Source: Thermomonas aquatica
GTDB taxonomy: Bacteria > Pseudomonadota > Gammaproteobacteria > Xanthomonadales > Xanthomonadaceae
Assembly: GCF_006337105.1 (NCBI RefSeq)
Contig: NZ_CP040871.1
Span: 1,116,001-1,180,000, forward strand
Direction: 5' to 3'
Length of the DNA stretch: 64,000 bases
Shown here: positions 41,824 to 52,119 of the stretch, in pieces
How positions within the stretch are numbered: the stretch's first letter is position 1
How the letters are laid out: each line of letters begins with the position of its first letter
The notes under the pieces: generated by a model
What the model saw: the letters and a program-made list of their open reading frames with translations, nothing else
Databases searched by the model: none
Told to the model about the DNA's origin: nothing
Translations under genes and position numbers: made by a program

Positions 41824-42803
41824 CGGCGCGAACGCTCCGCCTCGGCATGCGCGGCGGCATCCTCGCGCAGCAGCTTCATCAACTGCTGCATGTCCTCCGG
41901 CACCGGCGCGCTGCAACGCACCGGTTCGCCGCTGGCCGGATGCATGAATTCCAGCACTTCCGCATGCAGCGCCTGGCGCTTGAAGCCGCGCAAGGCGGCG
42001 ATGAATTCGTCCGAGGCGCCCTTCGGCAACTTGAACGACCCGCCGTACAGCGGATCGCCGACGATCGGGTGCTTGAGGTGGGCCATGTGCACGCGGATCT
42101 GGTGGGTGCGGCCGGTTTCCAGCCGGCACTCCAGCGCGGTGTGGTTGCGGAAGCGCTCGCGCAGGCGGTAGTGGGTGACCGCGTCCTTGCCGTCCTCGCG
42201 CACCGCCATGCGCACGCGGTCGCGCGGGTGGCGGTCGATGGCCGCATTGGCGGTGCCGCCGGAGACCAGCGCGCCGACCACGATCGCCAGGTACTGGCGA
42301 TGCACCTCGCGCGCGGACAGCTGCGCGACCAGCGCGGTATGCGCCGGCAGGTTGCGCGCGACCACCATCACCCCGGAAGTGTCCTTGTCCAGGCGATGGA
42401 CGATGCCGGCGCGCGGCAGCAGCTCCAGGCCCGGGTCGCGGTGCAGCAGGGCATTCACCAGCGTCCCCGCCGGATTGCCGGCGCCGGGATGGACCACCAG
42501 CCCGGCCGGCTTGTCGATCACGAAAACATCGGCGTCCTCGTACAGGATGTCCAGCGGGATGTCCTCGGCCACCGCGTGGGTCTGGGTTTCCTGCACCGCG
42601 GTCAGGGTCACGGTCTCGCCGCCGCGCACCGGATCGCGGCCGCGGATCGAGGCGCCGTCCACGCTCACGTCGCCGGACTTGATCCAGGCGCTGAGCCGGG
42701 AACGCGAGTACTCCGGGAAAAGTTCCGCCAGTACCGCATCCAGCCGGCGGCCGGCGGCGGACTCGGGGACGATGGCTTGGCGGGGTTCGGCATTGCTGGT
42801 CAT
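41820..42803 (-). CDS. rluD: 23S rRNA pseudouridine synthase RluD
   Basis: Forms the pseudouridines at 1911/1915/1917 in helix 69 of 23S rRNA. N-terminal S4 RNA-binding domain ([24 protein letters not shown]), catalytic [14 protein letters not shown] with the essential Asp, and the [25 protein letters not shown] motif. 327 residues from the ATG at 42803. Divergent from bamD and followed by pgeF, as in E. coli (yfiO / rluD-yfiH-clpB). Confidence 0.96.
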   Translation of the reverse strand: MTSNAEPRQAIVPESAAGRRLDAVLAELFPEYSRSRLSAWIKSGDVSVDGASIRGRDPVRGGETVTLTAVQETQTHAVAEDIPLDILYEDADVFVIDKPAGLVVHPGAGNPAGTLVNALLHRDPGLELLPRAGIVHRLDKDTSGVMVVARNLPAHTALVAQLSAREVHRQYLAIVVGALVSGGTANAAIDRHPRDRVRMAVREDGKDAVTHYRLRERFRNHTALECRLETGRTHQIRVHMAHLKHPIVGDPLYGGSFKLPKGASDEFIAALRGFKRQALHAEVLEFMHPASGEPVRCSAPVPEDMQQLMKLLREDAAAHAEAERSRR

Positions 42804-42852
42804 AGGCGGGTTGCGACCCCGTGCGGCGGCGAACGCCGGCACCGGGTTGGGC

Positions 42853-42879
42853 TTGGTTCAACCATGGGACTGTTATTAT
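42853..42879 (+). promoter_or_regulatory. Possible sigma-70 promoter of bamD
   Basis: TTGGTT (42853-42858) and an extended -10 TGTTATTAT (core TATTAT, 42874-42879) with a 15-base spacer, 30 bases before the bamD ATG. The spacer is short, so the extended -10 would have to carry the activity. Weak call. Confidence 0.35.
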
Positions 42880-42908
42880 CCGTCCTTCATGCCTCCGGCG
42901 CCCGTTCG

Positions 42909-43760
42909 ATGCCCATGACCCTCCGTTCCTCGCTGCTGCGCCCTGTTTTCATGCTTGCGCTCGTCGCCCTGGTCGCCGGCAGCGGTTGTGCCCGGGTCAA
43001 GGGCATGTTCAAGGACGAGGACAAGAACGAAGGCCTGCCGGTCAGCCAGCTGTACGACAAGGCGCACGGCTACATGGAAGGGGGCCGCTGGAGCAGCGCC
43101 AGCGAGACCTGGGGCCGGCTGATCGCGCAGTACCCGTACGGCCCGTACACCGAGCAGGCGCTGATGGAACAGGCCTATGCCGAGTACAAGGCCGGCAAGC
43201 ACGACGACGCGGTGTCGACCATCGACCGCTTCATCCGCACCTACCCGACCCACAAGAACATCGCCTACCTCTATTACCTGCGCGGCCTGTCCAACATGAG
43301 CCGCAACACGGTGTTCCTGTCCAAGGCCTTCAAGCTGGACATGAGCAACCGCGACCTGCAGTCGCCGCAGCAGGCCTACAACGACTTCAACACGGTGGCG
43401 ACGCGCTACCCGAACAGCCGCTACGCCGCCGACGCGCGCCAGCGCATGGTGTTCCTGCGCAACGAGTTCGCCCGCTTCGAGCTCAATACCGGCCTGTACT
43501 ACCTGCGCCGCGGCGCCTGGGTGGCCGCCGCCGACCGCGCCACCTACCTGCTGGAAACCTACCCGCAGAGCGAATACCAGAACGATGCGGTGGCGATGCT
43601 GGGCGAGTCCTATACCCGCATGGGCAACACCGCCCTCGCCGCCGACGCCAGGCGCGTGCTGCAGCAGAACGACCCGCAGCATCCGTGGCTGAACGGCCGT
43701 TGGCCGCGCGGCCACGGTTTCTTCAGCCGGCTCAATCCGTTCGCGGGCGATACCAAGTAA
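42909..43760 (+). CDS. bamD: Outer membrane assembly lipoprotein BamD
   Basis: Essential lipoprotein of the BAM complex that inserts beta-barrel proteins. Lipoprotein signal peptide with lipobox AGSGC (Cys about 27), then five TPR repeats: LYDKAHGYMEGGRWSSASETWGRL, YAEYKAGKHDDAVSTIDRFIRTYP and so on; the conserved RYPNSRYAADARQRM is present. 283 residues, slightly longer than E. coli (245), through extra C-terminal residues. ATG at 42909 (or 42915). Confidence 0.96.
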   Translation: MPMTLRSSLLRPVFMLALVALVAGSGCARVKGMFKDEDKNEGLPVSQLYDKAHGYMEGGRWSSASETWGRLIAQYPYGPYTEQALMEQAYAEYKAGKHDDAVSTIDRFIRTYPTHKNIAYLYYLRGLSNMSRNTVFLSKAFKLDMSNRDLQSPQQAYNDFNTVATRYPNSRYAADARQRMVFLRNEFARFELNTGLYYLRRGAWVAAADRATYLLETYPQSEYQNDAVAMLGESYTRMGNTALAADARRVLQQNDPQHPWLNGRWPRGHGFFSRLNPFAGDTK

Positions 43761-43783
43761 GCGGCGCCAACCGCGTCGCGACC

Positions 43784-43811
43784 AAGGCCGGCGCCGCAGG
43801 GCGCCAGCCTT
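43784..43811. terminator. Bidirectional terminator between bamD and nadE
   Basis: Imperfect hairpin: AAGGC-C-GGCGCC pairs with GGCGCC-A-GCCTT (11 of 12 pairs) around a 4-base loop, between two convergent stop codons. A short T-run (CCTTTG) follows on the plus strand. Confidence 0.65.
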
Positions 43812-43817
43812 TGCGTT

Positions 43818-45455
43818 TCAGCTTTCGCGATAGCCGTTGCTGATCGGATAGCGCCGCTCGCGCCCGAACGCGCGCCGGCTCACCTTCGGCCCCGGCGCGG
43901 CCTGGTGCCGCTTCCATTCGCCGATCCGCACCAGCTTCAGCACCTTGTCGACGGTGGCCGCATCGAAGCCCGCCGCGACGATTTCCTCGCGCGACTGCTC
44001 CTGGTCGACATGGCGCAGCAGGATCGCGTCGAGCACGTCGTACGGCGGCAATGAATCCTGGTCCTTCTGGTTCTCGCGCAATTCGGCAGAAGGTGGGCGT
44101 TCGATCACCGCTTCCGGCACCACCCAGTCGCCGACGGTATTGCGCCAGCGCGCCAGCGCGAACACCTCGGTCTTGTACAGGTCCTTGATCGGCGCGTAAC
44201 CGCCACACATGTCGCCGTAGATGGTGGCGTAGCCGACCGCGTATTCGCTCTTGTTGCCGGTGGTCAGCAGCAGCCCGCCGAACTTGTTGCTCAGCGCCAT
44301 CAGCAGCGCGCCGCGGGTGCGCGACTGCAGGTTCTCCTCGGTGGTATCGACCGGCTTGCCGGCGAAGGTCTCGGCGAGCGTGTCGAGGTAGCCCTGGAAC
44401 GGCTTCTCGATCGGCAGCGCGATCAGCTTCACCCCCATCGCGTCGCACTGCTCCTGCGCCAGGTCGTTGGACAGATCAGCGGTGTAGCGCGACGGCATCC
44501 GCACCGCGGTCACGTTCTCCGGCCCCAGCGCATCGGCGGCGATGGCCAGCACCAGCGAGGAATCGATGCCGCCGCTCAGCCCCAGCCAGGCCTTGTCGAA
44601 GCCGTTCTTGCGGCAGTAATCGCGGGTGCCGCGCACCACCGCGCGCCAGGCCAGCGCGTCGCGGCTTTCGTCGCCATCCTGCATCCACCGCACCGGGGTG
44701 AAGCGGCGCGACGCCGGATCGAAATCCACCACCAGCCACTGGTCGGTGAACGCCGCCGCGGCCGGATGCACCGTGCCATCGCCATCGGCGACCACCGACG
44801 CGCCATCGAACACCAGTGCATCCTGCCCGCCGACCACGTTCAAGTAGGCGATGGCCGCGCCGGTTTCGGAAACGCGCTGCGCCAGCAGGGCATCGCGCTG
44901 CGCATGCTTGTCGCGCTCGAACGGCGAGGCATTCGGCACCAGCACCAGTTGCGCACCTTTCGCCACGGTCGAGGCGATGGGTTCGGCGAACCACAGGTCC
45001 TCGCAGATCACCAGGCCGACTTGCGTGCCCTTGACCGCGAACACGCAATCGTCGCGGTCCGGGTCGACGTCGAAGTAGCGGCGCTCGTCGAACACCGCGT
45101 AGTTGGGCAGTTCGCGCTTGCGATAGGTGCTTTCGATGCCGCCATCGCGCAGCACGCTGGCGGCGTTGTAGACCACCGCACCCGCCGCCTGCGGCCAGCC
45201 GACGATGGCGACGATGCCGTGCACATTCGCGGCAATGCCGCTCAACGCGGTTTCGCAATCGCGCAGGAACGAGGGCCGGTACAGCAGGTCCTCCGGCGGA
45301 TAGCCGCTGAGCGCGAGTTCCGGGAACAGCACGATGTCGGCCGCGTATTCGTCGCGCGCCTCGGCGATCATCCGCGCGATGCGCTCGCGGTTGCCGGCCA
45401 CGTCGCCGACCGGGAAATCGAACTGCGCCATCGCGATGCGGAGCGTTTGCGACAT
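43818..45455 (-). CDS. nadE: Glutamine-dependent NAD+ synthetase
   Basis: Last step of NAD synthesis, amidating NaAD with ammonia from glutamine. Residues 1-265 are a nitrilase-type glutaminase domain with the E-K-C triad: Glu in LFPELALSGYPPEDL, Lys in YRKRELPNYAVFDERRYF, Cys in VGLVICEDLWF. Residues about 270-545 are the synthetase with P-loop GLSGGIDSSLVLAIA and the TTGNKSEYAVGYATIYGDMCGG segment. 545 residues from the ATG at 45455 (MSQTLRIAMAQF). Confidence 0.96.
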   Translation of the reverse strand: MSQTLRIAMAQFDFPVGDVAGNRERIARMIAEARDEYAADIVLFPELALSGYPPEDLLYRPSFLRDCETALSGIAANVHGIVAIVGWPQAAGAVVYNAASVLRDGGIESTYRKRELPNYAVFDERRYFDVDPDRDDCVFAVKGTQVGLVICEDLWFAEPIASTVAKGAQLVLVPNASPFERDKHAQRDALLAQRVSETGAAIAYLNVVGGQDALVFDGASVVADGDGTVHPAAAAFTDQWLVVDFDPASRRFTPVRWMQDGDESRDALAWRAVVRGTRDYCRKNGFDKAWLGLSGGIDSSLVLAIAADALGPENVTAVRMPSRYTADLSNDLAQEQCDAMGVKLIALPIEKPFQGYLDTLAETFAGKPVDTTEENLQSRTRGALLMALSNKFGGLLLTTGNKSEYAVGYATIYGDMCGGYAPIKDLYKTEVFALARWRNTVGDWVVPEAVIERPPSAELRENQKDQDSLPPYDVLDAILLRHVDQEQSREEIVAAGFDAATVDKVLKLVRIGEWKRHQAAPGPKVSRRAFGRERRYPISNGYRES

Positions 45456-45468
45456 CGATGCATCCTCG

Positions 45469-45502
45469 AAAAATGCGAAGGGCCGCACGCGGCGGCCCTT
45501 CG
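45469..45502 (-). terminator. Intrinsic terminator of sucCD
   Basis: Perfect 11-bp stem (CGAAGGGCCGC and complement, 45476-45502) with a 5-base loop, followed on the minus strand by ATTTTT (45469-45474), 22 bases after the sucD stop. A textbook intrinsic terminator. Confidence 0.88.
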
Positions 45503-45524
45503 ATCTGCTGCGTGTGGCGGCAGT

Positions 45525-46400
45525 TTACTTGGCGAGGCGCTTGGCGATCGCCGCGCCGAGGTCGCCCGGCGACTTCACCGTGGTCACGCCCGCCGCTTCC
45601 ATCGCCGCGAACTTGCCTTCGGCCGTGCCCGAACCGCCCGAGGCGATCGCGCCGGCATGGCCCATGCGCTTGCCCTTCGGCGCGCTGGCGCCGGCGATGA
45701 AGCCGACCACCGGCTTGGTCACGTGCTTGGCGATGTACTCGGCCGCTTCTTCCTCGGCCGAACCGCCGATCTCGCCGACCATGATGATGCCCTCGGTCTG
45801 CGGGTCGTCCTGGAACAGCTTCAGCGCATCGATGAAGTTGGTGCCGTTGATCGGGTCGCCGCCGATGCCGATGCAGGTGGACTGGCCGAGGCCCGCGTCC
45901 GTGGTCTGCTTGACCGCTTCATAGGTCAGCGTGCCGCTGCGCGAGACGATGCCGACCTTGCCCGGCATGTGGATATGGCCCGGCATGATGCCGATCTTGC
46001 ACTCGCCCGGGGTGATCACGCCGGGGCAGTTGGGGCCGACCAGGACCACGCCCGGGTAGCCCTTCAGGGTGTTCTTGACCCGCATCATGTCCAGCACCGG
46101 GATGCCTTCGGTGATGCAGACGATGACCTTGATGCCGGCATCGGCCGCTTCCAGGATCGCGTCGGCCGCGAACGGCGGCGGCACATAGATCACCGAGGCA
46201 TCGGCGCCGGTCGCCTGCACCGCCTGCGCCATGGTGTCGAACACCGGCAGGCCCAGGTGCTGGGTGCCGCCCTTGCCCGGGGTCACGCCACCGACGACCT
46301 GGGTGCCGTAGTCGAGCATCTGCTGCGCGTGGAAGGTGCCCTGCGAACCGGTGAAGCCCTGCACCAGCACCTTCGTGTTCTTGTTGATCAAAACTGCCAT
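45525..46400 (-). CDS. sucD: Succinyl-CoA synthetase alpha subunit
   Basis: TCA-cycle enzyme subunit that binds CoA and carries the phosphohistidine. Rossmann CoA-binding domain at the start ([17 protein letters not shown]), ligase domain with [12 protein letters not shown], and the phosphorylated His (about residue 248) in [15 protein letters not shown]. 291 residues, one longer than is typical. 23 bases after sucC. Confidence 0.98.
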   Translation of the reverse strand: MAVLINKNTKVLVQGFTGSQGTFHAQQMLDYGTQVVGGVTPGKGGTQHLGLPVFDTMAQAVQATGADASVIYVPPPFAADAILEAADAGIKVIVCITEGIPVLDMMRVKNTLKGYPGVVLVGPNCPGVITPGECKIGIMPGHIHMPGKVGIVSRSGTLTYEAVKQTTDAGLGQSTCIGIGGDPINGTNFIDALKLFQDDPQTEGIIMVGEIGGSAEEEAAEYIAKHVTKPVVGFIAGASAPKGKRMGHAGAIASGGSGTAEGKFAAMEAAGVTTVKSPGDLGAAIAKRLAK

Positions 46401-46423
46401 TTCGGATTCCTCGAAGGTGTGGA

Positions 46424-47593
46424 TCAGGCGGCGTTGGCGACGGCCGCAACCGCCTTCTTCGCGCCATCGTTGATGTCGTCGGCCGCGGTGATGGCCAGGC
46501 CGGAGTTCTTCAGCAGTTCCTTGCCGGCATCCACGTTGGTGCCTTCCAGGCGCACGATCACCGGCACCTTGACGCCCACTTCCTTGACCGCGGCGATGAT
46601 GCCCTCGGCGATCATGTCGCAGCGGACGATGCCGCCGAAGATGTTGACGAAGATCGCCTTCACCGACGGCGAGCGCAGGATCAGCTTGAACGCCTCGGTG
46701 ACCTTCTCCTTGTTGGCGCCGCCGCCGACGTCGAGGAAGTTGGCCGGCTCGCCGCCGTTCAACTTGATCACGTCCATGGTCGCCATCGCCAGGCCCGCGC
46801 CGTTGACCATGCAGCCGATGTTGCCGTCCATGGTCACGTAGTTGAGGTCGTACTTCGACGCCAGCACTTCGGTCTCGTCCTCCTGGCGGGTGTCGCGCAT
46901 GGCGACCAGGTCGGCGTGGCGGAAGTTGGCGTTGTCGTCGGAATTGATCTTGCCGTCGAGCACGGCGAGGTCGCCGCTGGTGAGGATCGCCAGCGGGTTC
47001 AGTTCGACCAGCGCCAGGTCCTTGTCGTTGAACAGCTTGAACAGGCCCAGCATGATCTTGCTCAGCTGGCCGACCTGCTTGGCGTTCAGCCCCAGCGCGA
47101 AGCCGAGGTCGCGGGTCTGGTACGGCTGCAGGCCCTGCACGTAGTTCACGTGCAGGGTCTTGATCGCTTCGGGCTTCTCGTGCGCGACCTGCTCGATGTC
47201 CATGCCGCCTTCCGCCGAGGCGATGAAGGTCACGGTCTGGGTGGCGCGGTCGACCAGCACCGAGAGGTACAGCTCCTTGGCGATGTCGGTGGCCTGGGTG
47301 ACCAGCACCGAATCCACCGGCAACTCGACGCCGGCGGTCTGGTAGGTCGCCATCCTGGTGCCCAGCATGGCCTTGGCGTACTGCTTCACTTCGTCCAGGG
47401 TCTTGGCCAGCTTGACGCCGCCGGCCTTGCCGCGGCCGCCGGCATGGATCTGCGCCTTGACCACCCAGAAATCGCCACCGATCGCCTTGGCGGCGGTCAC
47501 CGCCTCGTCGGGGGAATGGGCAACCTGCCCGGCCGGAACGTTGATGCCGTAATCGCCAAACAGCTGCTTGGCCTGGTACTCGTGGAAATTCAT
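46424..47593 (-). CDS. sucC: Succinyl-CoA synthetase beta subunit
   Basis: Nucleotide- and succinate-binding subunit, ATP-grasp fold. [18 protein letters not shown]-terminus; grasp-loop [17 protein letters not shown]; Mg-binding [10 protein letters not shown]; and the succinate loop [13 protein letters not shown]. 389 residues. Divergent from pilS across 119 bases. Confidence 0.98.
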   Translation of the reverse strand: MNFHEYQAKQLFGDYGINVPAGQVAHSPDEAVTAAKAIGGDFWVVKAQIHAGGRGKAGGVKLAKTLDEVKQYAKAMLGTRMATYQTAGVELPVDSVLVTQATDIAKELYLSVLVDRATQTVTFIASAEGGMDIEQVAHEKPEAIKTLHVNYVQGLQPYQTRDLGFALGLNAKQVGQLSKIMLGLFKLFNDKDLALVELNPLAILTSGDLAVLDGKINSDDNANFRHADLVAMRDTRQEDETEVLASKYDLNYVTMDGNIGCMVNGAGLAMATMDVIKLNGGEPANFLDVGGGANKEKVTEAFKLILRSPSVKAIFVNIFGGIVRCDMIAEGIIAAVKEVGVKVPVIVRLEGTNVDAGKELLKNSGLAITAADDINDGAKKAVAAVANAA

Positions 47594-47712
47594 GGGTCAC
47601 CCGGGAGAGAGGACGGATCGCCGCCCCGGCCGCGGAACAGGCTGGGCGCGGGTAGAACCGCCATTTTAGCGTGTTGCGCCGCCGCATGCGGGCTTCGCGC
47701 ATACTTCGGCCG

Positions 47713-49311
47713 ATGCCGAGCCCCGATGCCAGCAAAGCTCCCCAGGACGCGATCCGGCGCGAGTTGTACCTGTTGACCCTGTACCGGATCCTGGAAGCAG
47801 CCCTGCTCTGCCTGGTGCTGTTCAGCCCGGTCGGCGCGCTGATGGGCGAACCGCGGCATGCCCTGCTCGGCCGGGCGGTGGCGGTCGCCTACCTGGCCGC
47901 GGCGGTCATCCTGTTCGCGACCGGCCGGCGTGGCGCGATCCGCACCCAGGCCCTGTACGGCGCGGTCGTCGACGTCGCCGCCGCCGCGCTGGCGATGCAT
48001 GCATTGCCCGATTCCAGCGCCGGCATCGCGATGATGGTGCTGTTCAACGTGGGCGCCGCGGCTTTCCTGCTGCCGATGCGGCTGGGCCTGGGGGTGGCGG
48101 CGATGGCCTCGGCCGCGCTCGCCGGCGAATACCTCTGGAGCCTGCTGGGCGACAACGCGGCGACCCGGCCGCTGGCCGAAGCGCTGATGTTCGCGGTCAG
48201 CTACATGGCGGTCGCCACCCTCACCACCCTGCTGGGCCGGCAGATGCAGGCCAGCGAGGCGCTGGCCGAACGCCGCGGCAGCCAGGTCGCCAACCTGGCC
48301 GAGGTCAACGAACTCATCATCCGGCGCATGCGTACCGGCGTCCTGCTGGTGGACGGCAGCGGCGAGATCAAGCTGGCCAACGAGGCCGCGATGCTGCAGC
48401 TGGGCGGCTTCGCCGAGGGCCGGCGCGACCTGCTGCTGGCCGCGCCGCAACTGGCGTCGCGCCTGAAGCAGTGGCGCGAGAACGGCGATGCGAATGCGCA
48501 ACCGCTGCAGCTGGCGCCCGACCTGCCGGAAGTGCTGCCGCGCTTCGCCCGCCTGCTTGCGGAAGGCGACCAGGCGCTGGTGTTCCTCGACGACACATCG
48601 CAAGTGGCGCGGCGTGCGGAATCGCTGACCCTGGCCACCCTGGGCCGCTTCTCCGCCAGCCTGGCCCACGAGATCCGCAATCCGCTGGCCGCGATCAGCT
48701 ACGCGACGCAGTTGCTGGAGGAATCCCGCGAGATCCCGGAAGCCGACCGCCGCCTGCTGGAGATCATCTACCAGCAGACCCTGCGCATGAACGGCATCGT
48801 CGAGAACGTGCTGGGCCTGGCCCGGCGCGAACGCGCCCGCCCCGAACACGTGGAACTGGCCGGCTTCGTCCAGCATTTCGTCGAGGACTACCGCACCAGC
48901 CATCCGCTCAACGACGACCACCTGGATGCATCCGCACCCGCCGGCACGGTCGACGTGATGGTCGACCGCCGCCAACTGCAGCAGGTGGTGACCGTCCTGG
49001 TGCACAACGCGCTGGTATACGGCCGGATGCCGGGAGAACCCGCCCGCGTGGGGATCCGCGCCTACGCGGACGAACACGGCAACCCGGTGCTGGACGTCAC
49101 CGACCGCGGCCCCGGGATCCCGGAAACCGTGGCGGAGCAGCTGTTCCGGCCGTTCTTCACCACCTCCGGCGAAGGCACCGGGCTGGGGCTCTACATCGCC
49201 CGCGAGCTGTGCCAGGCCAACCAGGCCAGCCTGGATTTCGTGCCCGTCCCCGGCGGCGGCGCGTGTTTCCGCATCCGCCTGCCGGGCATCCGGGCGATCG
49301 CCACGGCCTGA
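47713..49311 (+). CDS. pilS: Sensor histidine kinase PilS
   Basis: Inner-membrane kinase that controls type IV pilin transcription through PilR. About six N-terminal transmembrane helices (residues 20-175), a PAS-like segment ([27 protein letters not shown]), then HisKA with the phospho-acceptor His in [17 protein letters not shown] and HATPase_c with DRGPGIPE and [16 protein letters not shown]. 532 residues. In Pseudomonas the membrane part senses PilA itself. Located next to pilR (71-base gap) and upstream of two pilins. Confidence 0.94.
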   Translation: MPSPDASKAPQDAIRRELYLLTLYRILEAALLCLVLFSPVGALMGEPRHALLGRAVAVAYLAAAVILFATGRRGAIRTQALYGAVVDVAAAALAMHALPDSSAGIAMMVLFNVGAAAFLLPMRLGLGVAAMASAALAGEYLWSLLGDNAATRPLAEALMFAVSYMAVATLTTLLGRQMQASEALAERRGSQVANLAEVNELIIRRMRTGVLLVDGSGEIKLANEAAMLQLGGFAEGRRDLLLAAPQLASRLKQWRENGDANAQPLQLAPDLPEVLPRFARLLAEGDQALVFLDDTSQVARRAESLTLATLGRFSASLAHEIRNPLAAISYATQLLEESREIPEADRRLLEIIYQQTLRMNGIVENVLGLARRERARPEHVELAGFVQHFVEDYRTSHPLNDDHLDASAPAGTVDVMVDRRQLQQVVTVLVHNALVYGRMPGEPARVGIRAYADEHGNPVLDVTDRGPGIPETVAEQLFRPFFTTSGEGTGLGLYIARELCQANQASLDFVPVPGGGACFRIRLPGIRAIATA

Positions 49312-49382
49312 AACCGCCCGCCGGCCGATTGCCGCGCCACGTCGCACTTGGACGCTGCGCGGCAACGGGTTATCGTGCCCGC

Positions 49383-50783
<1,401 letters not shown>

Positions 50784-50850
50784 CCGCCGCACTGCGGGCA
50801 CGTGCATTCGCGCCCCAGTATTCCTGCGTGACCGGAAATCAATGCGTTGA

Positions 50851-50867
50851 GACCATACAATATGGTC
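50851..50867. repeat. Inverted repeat upstream of the first pilin promoter
   Basis: GACCATA-CAA-TATGGTC, perfect 7-bp arms with a 3-base centre, about 97 bases upstream of the sigma-54 -24 element. This is the distance at which an enhancer site for an NtrC-type activator is expected. It is AT-rich compared with its surroundings. Confidence 0.5.
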
Positions 50868-50963
50868 GCAATGTGACCTAATTCGTCAGTTGCATCCGCA
50901 GGCAACCCGGAAAAATCGTGATTTCCATTTCAGAACACTCATCCAACATCGCCTGTCCGCCAT

Positions 50964-50978
50964 TGGCATGCTTTCTGC
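50964..50978 (+). promoter_or_regulatory. Sigma-54 promoter of the first pilin gene
   Basis: TGGCATG-CTTT-CTGC against consensus TGGCACG-N4-TTGC: invariant GG and GC are exactly 10 bases apart. Differences are C6 to T and the first T of TTGC to C. Expected transcript start near 50990, giving a leader of about 89 bases. Confidence 0.85.
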
Positions 50979-51078
50979 GTTATAAATCCCGCACGTGCAG
51001 AAAGCGCATGGCTGCCGAAGGACCGTGACAGCGGTGCCGAAGTACGTGGATCACACCAACCACCCTAGGGGATACACC

Positions 51079-51387
51079 ATGAAGAACCAGCAAGGCTTTA
51101 CCCTGATCGAACTGATGATCGTGGTCGCGATCATCGCCATCCTGGCCGCCATCGCGCTGCCGGCGTACAACAACTACCGCATCCGCGCCGCCGAGAATGC
51201 ATGCCTGGGTGAAGCCAAGGCGCAGATGAATTCCTACATCGCCGCGTCGGTCAACTCCATGACCCTCCCGACCTTCGTCGCCGGCGCCTGCGCATCGGGC
51301 ACCCTGTCCACCGGCGCCTTCACGTCCGCCGCTCCGGGCGTGCGCGATCCGAACTGCGACATCAACTCGGGCACCTGCTCGCTGTAA
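51079..51387 (+). CDS. pilA: Type IV major pilin, short form (first copy)
   Basis: Prepilin of 102 residues. Type III leader MKNQQG cleaved before Phe (QGFTLIEL), with Glu5 of the mature protein, and a long hydrophobic helix ([20 protein letters not shown]). The globular part is only about 60 residues, much shorter than usual pilins (mature 140-160). It keeps four cysteines, the last two in NCDINSGTC (a 6-residue disulfide loop). AGGGGA precedes the ATG. Own sigma-54 promoter upstream and a strong terminator downstream. Confidence 0.93.
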   Translation: MKNQQGFTLIELMIVVAIIAILAAIALPAYNNYRIRAAENACLGEAKAQMNSYIAASVNSMTLPTFVAGACASGTLSTGAFTSAAPGVRDPNCDINSGTCSL

Positions 51388-51415
51388 TCGAGCAAACAAC
51401 ATCCCGCTCGAATGG

Positions 51416-51446
51416 AAAGCCCCTCACCAGAGGGGCTTTCTTTTTT
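51416..51446 (+). terminator. Intrinsic terminator after the first pilin
   Basis: Perfect 10-bp stem AAAGCCCCTC / GAGGGGCTTT with a 4-base ACCA loop, followed by C and six T (51441-51446). It separates the two pilin transcription units. Confidence 0.95.
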
Positions 51447-51547
51447 GCGGCTGGTCCGCGCGTCCGGGGCCAGATCAGCCCCCTCCCTAGCGTACTTAGA
51501 GACCGACGTCACGGTTCAGCACCAGGAGACGAAGGGCGTGCGGACAT

Positions 51548-51563
51548 TGGCCCGGAAGTTGCT
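51548..51563 (+). promoter_or_regulatory. Sigma-54 promoter of the second pilin gene
   Basis: TGGCCCG-GAAG-TTGCT matches consensus TGGCACG-N4-TTGCW at 11 of 12 positions (only A5 is C). GG and GC have correct spacing. Expected leader of about 36 bases before the ATG at 51610. Confidence 0.9.
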
Positions 51564-51609
51564 TTGTATTATTAGAAGCTAGGGGCACTTCTTGCCGGGG
51601 ACAACATTC

Positions 51610-51939
51610 ATGCGCGGGATCGCACGCGGCTTCACCCTGATCGAACTGATGATCGTGGTCGCGATCATCGCCATCCTGGCCGCCATCGCGCTGCCGGCCT
51701 ACAACAATTACCGCATCCGTTCGGCCGAGAACGCCTGCCTCGCCGAGGCGACGAACTACGCACGTTTTTCGCTGACGGCCATCTACAACGACATCACGCC
51801 GCAGGCGCCCGTGATCGGAGCCTGCGCCTCGATCGATACGGTCGTCGACGTCAATACCGACATCGAGGCTGTCCCGCAGTCGCCCGGCAACAGGCACACC
51901 AACTGCGACATGAACTCGGCCAGCTGCTCGCTCAACTGA
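51610..51939 (+). CDS. Type IV pilin, short form (second copy)
   Basis: Paralogue of the preceding pilin, 109 residues. Leader MRGIARG, cleavage before FTLIEL; the next 35 residues are almost identical to the first pilin, while the globular part diverges ([22 protein letters not shown]) yet keeps the four cysteines and the C-terminal NCDMNSASC loop. GGGGA lies 8 bases before the ATG. It has an independent, stronger sigma-54 promoter, so it is likely expressed in its own right as a second or alternative pilin. Confidence 0.9.
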   Translation: MRGIARGFTLIELMIVVAIIAILAAIALPAYNNYRIRSAENACLAEATNYARFSLTAIYNDITPQAPVIGACASIDTVVDVNTDIEAVPQSPGNRHTNCDMNSASCSLN

Positions 51940-52119
51940 CGAACCGCTAGCCCGCTGGCACTCCTGCCGCAAACGATCCTCGGGGGGCGGCGGCCGTGCC
52001 GGCACGCCCAGCGACGGATTTCGGATAGGCGGATTCCTCCAGCGGGCTTGGCGGGAGCACCGCGGTAGGCGCAAGCCATGGGCAATCACCCATAATCCGG
52101 CTTGCCATTGCCTTAGTCC

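Noticed and set aside
51582..51595. GGGCAC...TTGC resembling a sigma-54 promoter just before the second pilin
   Set aside because: GG and GC are two bases too close, and the element overlaps the ribosome-binding region; the correctly spaced site at 51548-51563 explains the gene.
51956..51970. TGGCAC-like -24 element before the GT-C gene
   Set aside because: The -24 half is perfect and the GC spacing is right, but TT of the -12 box is CC and it is about 150 bases from the start; too weak to list.
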